From Acidimicrobiaceae bacterium (GTDB lineage: Bacteria; Actinomycetota; Acidimicrobiia; Acidimicrobiales; Palsa-688), in contig DAHWQF010000017.1 of the NCBI GenBank assembly GCA_027334785.1, forward strand, positions 6,423 to 15,833: a stretch of 9,411 nucleotides of DNA, given 5' to 3'. A model generated the notes under the pieces. The model saw nothing but the letters and a program-made list of their open reading frames with translations. It was not told the origin of the DNA and did no database searches. Shown here one piece after another: positions 7,001-9,411 of the stretch. The translations under genes and the position numbers were made by a program. How positions within the stretch are numbered: the first letter of the stretch is position 1; the number at the start of each line of letters is the position of its first letter.

Positions 7001-9411
7001 TGCTCGACCTGGCGGCGGAAGGCCGCCTCGGTGAGCTCTCCCAGGCGATGAGGGAGCTCAGGAGCGCCTACGTGGCCGCGTACCAGGACGCCCACGACCG
7101 CCACTACTCCGCCGTCGGAGCCGGGGAAGTGGAAAAGCTACGCCGCGACCCCGCTCTCCGGGCGCTGGCGTCGCTTTCGGAGGTGGGGGCGCTCGCCGTT
7201 CCCGACGGTTCCGTCAAGGTGGAGCGGCTTATTTCCTCGTCGGTACCCTCGCCTTGCGGGCGGCGCGTCGGGGCCGAGCTCGCCTGGAAGCCGCGCTGCC
7301 CCTGTGGGTTCAGCCTGGGCGACCCGCTACCGGCGCTCGACACCAAAGCCGCGCTCGAGGTCGCCCGCCGCGGCCTCCGCCAGCAGCTCGCTCTCCTGGC
7401 TGAGCCGGCGACCTCGGAACGGCTGGAAGAGGCCGCCGGTCAGCTCGATGCCCTAGGGCGGGCCGAGCTGGCTCAAGACCTCCGCCGGCTCCTCGAGCTC
7501 GCGGCCGAGCCTCAGGCGGCCGAGCCTCAGGCGGCCGATGACACAGGCGTGGGGCCTGCGCCGGCGGCGCGTGCGCCGGCAGGGCCAGGAGGGGCGAGCG
7601 GGGCGGGGGCGGGAGAAGCGGGGGCGGCCGACCCCGTGGCATTGGCGAGCTTGGTCGGCCCCGAGCTCCAGCAGGTCCTTCGCGACGTCCTCTCGGGCAG
7701 CCAGCTGATCGTCACCCGCGACCTGACCGCGCTCCGGGAAGACCTGATCGGCCGGCGCTACACCAAACGCCGGCTCGTCGAGCTGCTCGCCTCCTGGGCC
7801 GACCCGGAAGGCACCCTCCCGGCGACCGGCTTCATCGAGGTGGTGGACAGCTCGGAGGACGCGCCGGCGCCAGCCGCAACCAGTGGGCCGGCGGGCGGAG
7901 CAGGCCAGGGCCCCGCGGCCGGGCAGGGGTGGCGGGGGCCTCCCGCCGTCACGGCCAGCTCGCCGGCGGCGCCGGGGCTACTCCGCGGGGACTCTGCCCA
8001 GTCCGCCGGTGCCACAGCCCGCACGGCAGGTGCCGGTGCCAAGCCCGCTGGCACCTTTACCCGCATGGCCGGCACGTCCGCCCGCCCCGCCGGCACCTCC
8101 AGCCGCCCCGCCGGCCGGCCCGCCGGCACCTCCCCCCGGCTCGACCGCGCATCGGCCACGGTCAGCCTCCTGAAAGCCCGCTTCCCCTCGCTGGCTGCGA
8201 CGCTGCCGGCCGAGCAGGCAGCGGACGCCTTCTGGCTGGCCGCCTGGTGGGCCGGGAGGCCGAACCCGCCAGGCTGGACCCCGCGCGCCCTGCTCGAAGC
8301 ACCACAACTCTACCGAGCGGCAGAAGCGGCGCGCGCCGATCTGGGCGCGCTCGCGGAGCTGGCCGACCTGGACAGCCGGTGCGGGCCCGGGACGGTGTTA
8401 GGCAAACAGGTGGAGCGTGCTCTCGGGCTCGGCCAGGCTCCCCTCGCGGACGTCGCCCGCGCCCTCGGCTCGGAACGACTGCTGCGTTACCCGGTGGCCC
8501 TCGCCGCCGAGCAACTGGCACGCCGCCTCCCCGGCGACTGGCAGGGCGCGGCGGAGCTGGGAGAGGACTCCCAGCTGGACCTCACCCGGCTGGCCAGCGA
8601 GCACTTCCTCATCGGGCCCGAAGAACTCGGCGCGCTCGGCTACCTCCTCGAGGCCGCTCGTCACCTGGCCGTAGTCGAGCGCCGGCTCCCGTTCCCGTCT
8701 TGCGCCGAACTGGCGGAGCATCTCTACCCCGAGCACATCGCGCCTGTGGCCTGCCTTGTGAGCCGGGCCGCTCTGGCGACTGCCGGCCGTTCCGCGGTCT
8801 CGGCCGAGTCCGTGGAGCTGTTCCGTGCCGGCGCTCGCCGGCTCCTCGCCGGCGCCGACGCGGCGTTCGCGCGCCATGCGGAAGCCGGCTTCCCCGGGTG
8901 CCTCTCCCTACCCGGGGTGGGCCACACGGTGATAGGGCCGCTCCTCGAGGCCGGCAAGAGGGTGGCGGTCATCCTGGTCGACGCCATGCGGGCCGATGCC
9001 GGCCAGTTCCTCGCCGGCGAACTGGCTCGAGCCCTGCCGGGCCGGCGGCTGCGCTGGCACTGGGCGGTGGTGCCGGCACCGACGCGGACCGCCGAAGCGG
9101 TGGCGTCCCTGGCGCTCGGCCGGCCAGTACCGCGAGGCTCGGTGAGTGAGGCCGGGTGGACAGGAGGAGCCGACAACGGTAAGCGCGACGCCTCGCTGAC
9201 CCCCTTCGAGCACCTCGGTTACGAGGTGGCGCTGCTAAAACGCGCCGACCGGGACCACAACGCCGGCCAGCTCCGCGAACTGTGGGCGTCGGCCTCTCCT
9301 GTCATGGTCGCGGTCGCTTCCGCCTTGGACGAGCGCCTCCACCACAGCTCCTTGGAGCTGGCCGTGCTGCTCGACGACGCAGTTCGCTCCATTTCCCACC
9401 GGATTTTCGCC
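4063..9411 (+). CDS. Giant BREX/Pgl-like P-loop ATPase (PglY/BrxC/DUF6079 type) fused to a PglZ-like domain (3' end outside window)
   Basis: The frame is open from the ATG at 4063 to the right edge: 1783 codons, no stop, no frameshift seen. The start overlaps the TPR stop (ATGA). Residues about 20-310 form an ATPase: Walker A GPFGSGKSH (60-68), Walker B VAVLLDEVSEW (159-169), LAALQEN (200-206), candidate arginine finger RIRDRYR (220-226), then YPLHPSALDLL (279-289) and SQNRGVVDFV (297-306), blocks typical of PglY/BrxC/DUF6079 ATPases. The long helical middle holds a winged-helix-like segment (757-795) and a Cys cluster (1065, 1079, 1081). Ala/Pro/Gly linkers lie at 1147-1190 and 1265-1360. 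A PglZ-like phosphatase-superfamily domain follows: VILVDAMRAD (1636-1645, Asp1640), PAPTRT (1671-1676), and ALDERLHH (1754-1761, Asp1756/His1760), placed like metal ligands. Known: in BREX and Pgl defence, the ATPase and PglZ are separate essential proteins. Inferred: a one-chain version of both in phage defence. The ATPase assignment is firm; PglZ is likely but half seen. Confidence 0.85.
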   Translation, partial: MSPVPSIGELVSVAEVDTVVRLDNEGLLAELVPTGDVESALRHVVEAATGPAGGGFFVVGPFGSGKSHLLSAAGELLRAPLEAPGNWPPELAGAARAARRSLPVKVPLVEYRAEVPLEDVARERAWKALGAGGPAGGADRSEHWDLVLAGARDAGFEGVAVLLDEVSEWLRAKRGADLTEDLRFLQFLGEWAGRRPAVVLAALQENIEEVANVSEKELTRIRDRYRDLRLSMRHVEDLVRGRLVRLQPGAEAWIEKTGKETAASFPGAPFDQARMARCYPLHPSALDLLEGLRFLLSQNRGVVDFVCRQVRADLGAPATALVTPERIWDHFAERLAERRQTAPLANSVVPYYERAVAEMFEEPDRELALRTVKLLCLLSASPLERPRNAAELAGMLLAKVSETDPAANVAYLEQVILAPLVRRGAYVVENAGEAATYSVEAEADAAVALEARLAAARAELDESDRRMVSTLVELGSGPNLQLDLMKTAGPSKRELSWQNTRRYLTVLLARVAEWSPDDVAAAVEAAGAAGAEGALVVSEAELSGATELMERAERLASCSERVTFWVPAAPLEEEVGSLIELHSRKLVREQAAREGRTDLVELLERSRDSEAARAKEILSRLYFSGSLVTGAGGAGTRVAVDLPSLAGLSFENQLPRLAAPLLGHLHPLHSQVAPQAELGQRHVQTLVNEFIAEGHLGAAALQRSDLRRLIELYLVPLGVARQRKDGASVAPDPARGPAVAELLRLVGEGEPVPGPRLVSVLAGGPLGLTEPETLLLLNACTRAGLVERWRGRKKMAETFLAVTSTDAFGPGELVEQPLREGVAALAPAVTGPGPFEPWTSGTQRDAWHYAETWLAARREDAAQVRSGLERLDDFPALSAASTSSAQEDLRLVEGVLEACAGVSSAAEGLRALVRAAGPAGGDGLQASVRRLSALGRFFRDDLRRVGDDASYLTHPELVVPDDAEDLLDLRSSALAFLPDVLDLAAEGRLGELSQAMRELRSAYVAAYQDAHDRHYSAVGAGEVEKLRRDPALRALASLSEVGALAVPDGSVKVERLISSSVPSPCGRRVGAELAWKPRCPCGFSLGDPLPALDTKAALEVARRGLRQQLALLAEPATSERLEEAAGQLDALGRAELAQDLRRLLELAAEPQAAEPQAADDTGVGPAPAARAPAGPGGASGAGAGEAGAADPVALASLVGPELQQVLRDVLSGSQLIVTRDLTALREDLIGRRYTKRRLVELLASWADPEGTLPATGFIEVVDSSEDAPAPAATSGPAGGAGQGPAAGQGWRGPPAVTASSPAAPGLLRGDSAQSAGATARTAGAGAKPAGTFTRMAGTSARPAGTSSRPAGRPAGTSPRLDRASATVSLLKARFPSLAATLPAEQAADAFWLAAWWAGRPNPPGWTPRALLEAPQLYRAAEAARADLGALAELADLDSRCGPGTVLGKQVERALGLGQAPLADVARALGSERLLRYPVALAAEQLARRLPGDWQGAAELGEDSQLDLTRLASEHFLIGPEELGALGYLLEAARHLAVVERRLPFPSCAELAEHLYPEHIAPVACLVSRAALATAGRSAVSAESVELFRAGARRLLAGADAAFARHAEAGFPGCLSLPGVGHTVIGPLLEAGKRVAVILVDAMRADAGQFLAGELARALPGRRLRWHWAVVPAPTRTAEAVASLALGRPVPRGSVSEAGWTGGADNGKRDASLTPFEHLGYEVALLKRADRDHNAGQLRELWASASPVMVAVASALDERLHHSSLELAVLLDDAVRSISHRIFA
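7501..7538 (+). repeat. 15-bp tandem repeat encoding AAEPQ
   Basis: GCGGCCGAGCCTCAG occurs twice exactly (7501-7515, 7516-7530), followed by eight bases of a third copy. It encodes Ala-Ala-Glu-Pro-Gln units at the start of the first low-complexity linker of the giant protein. The exact identity suggests a recent slippage duplication; the 15-bp unit keeps the frame. Confidence 0.85.
8002..8139 (+). repeat. 21-bp coding repeats giving a basic heptapeptide linker (PAGTSxR)
   Basis: Seven-residue units in register: SAGATAR, TAGAGAK, PAGTFTR, MAGTSAR, PAGTSSR, a four-residue partial PAGR, then PAGTSPR (residues 1314-1359). At DNA level the later units (8044-8139) are close 21-bp copies and the earlier ones are diverged, as in an expanding coding minisatellite. 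Each full unit ends in Arg or Lys, so the linker is Pro/Ala/Gly-rich and positively charged. It lies between the ATPase/middle part and the C-terminal region holding the PglZ-like domain, and probably serves as a flexible, possibly nucleic-acid-contacting tether (inference). Confidence 0.85.

Noticed and set aside
7861..8160. Repeats considered as a CRISPR array or mobile-element end
   Set aside because: The 21-bp period has no spacers, stays in the reading frame and encodes a regular heptapeptide, so it is a coding repeat.
7929..9149. Plus-strand open frame of 406 codons
   Set aside because: Shadow frame of the GC-rich giant gene with Arg/Pro-rich composition; the PglZ-like motifs are in the main frame.

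Overview
The window is very GC-rich DNA, with almost every third codon position G or C. It carries an F420-type luciferase-like oxidoreductase and a secreted protein with a Thr/Pro tail. Together these suggest an actinomycete-type bacterium (Actinomycetota, possibly Acidimicrobiia; the lineage is an inference). No tRNA, rRNA, CRISPR array, insertion sequence or attachment site was found.

Left part (1-2031, minus strand): a secreted three-repeat protein of the COG4315 / Lipoprotein_15 type is followed 136 bases downstream by a CcdA-like membrane thiol-disulfide carrier, which runs off the left edge. Both have good Shine-Dalgarno sites and may form one export/redox unit. Middle (2032-3006, plus strand): a divergently transcribed LLM-class F420-dependent oxidoreductase that looks like ordinary metabolism and has no clear link to either side.

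Right part (3098-9411, plus strand): a TPR protein whose stop overlaps, as ATGA, the start of a giant gene that stays open to the right edge (at least 1783 codons). The giant protein begins with a P-loop ATPase of the PglY/BrxC/DUF6079 type. It continues through a long helical middle with a winged-helix-like segment and a Cys cluster, then two low-complexity linkers, one of them a 21-bp coding repeat. It ends, at the window edge, inside a PglZ-like alkaline-phosphatase-superfamily domain. In BREX and Pgl phage-defence systems the large ATPase and PglZ are separate proteins; here they appear fused and translationally coupled to a TPR protein. This is the most interesting content of the window and may be a BREX-like defence module, with its other parts expected to the right.

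Limits: family assignments rest on motifs read by eye, without database searches. The giant gene and ccdA are incomplete at the window edges.
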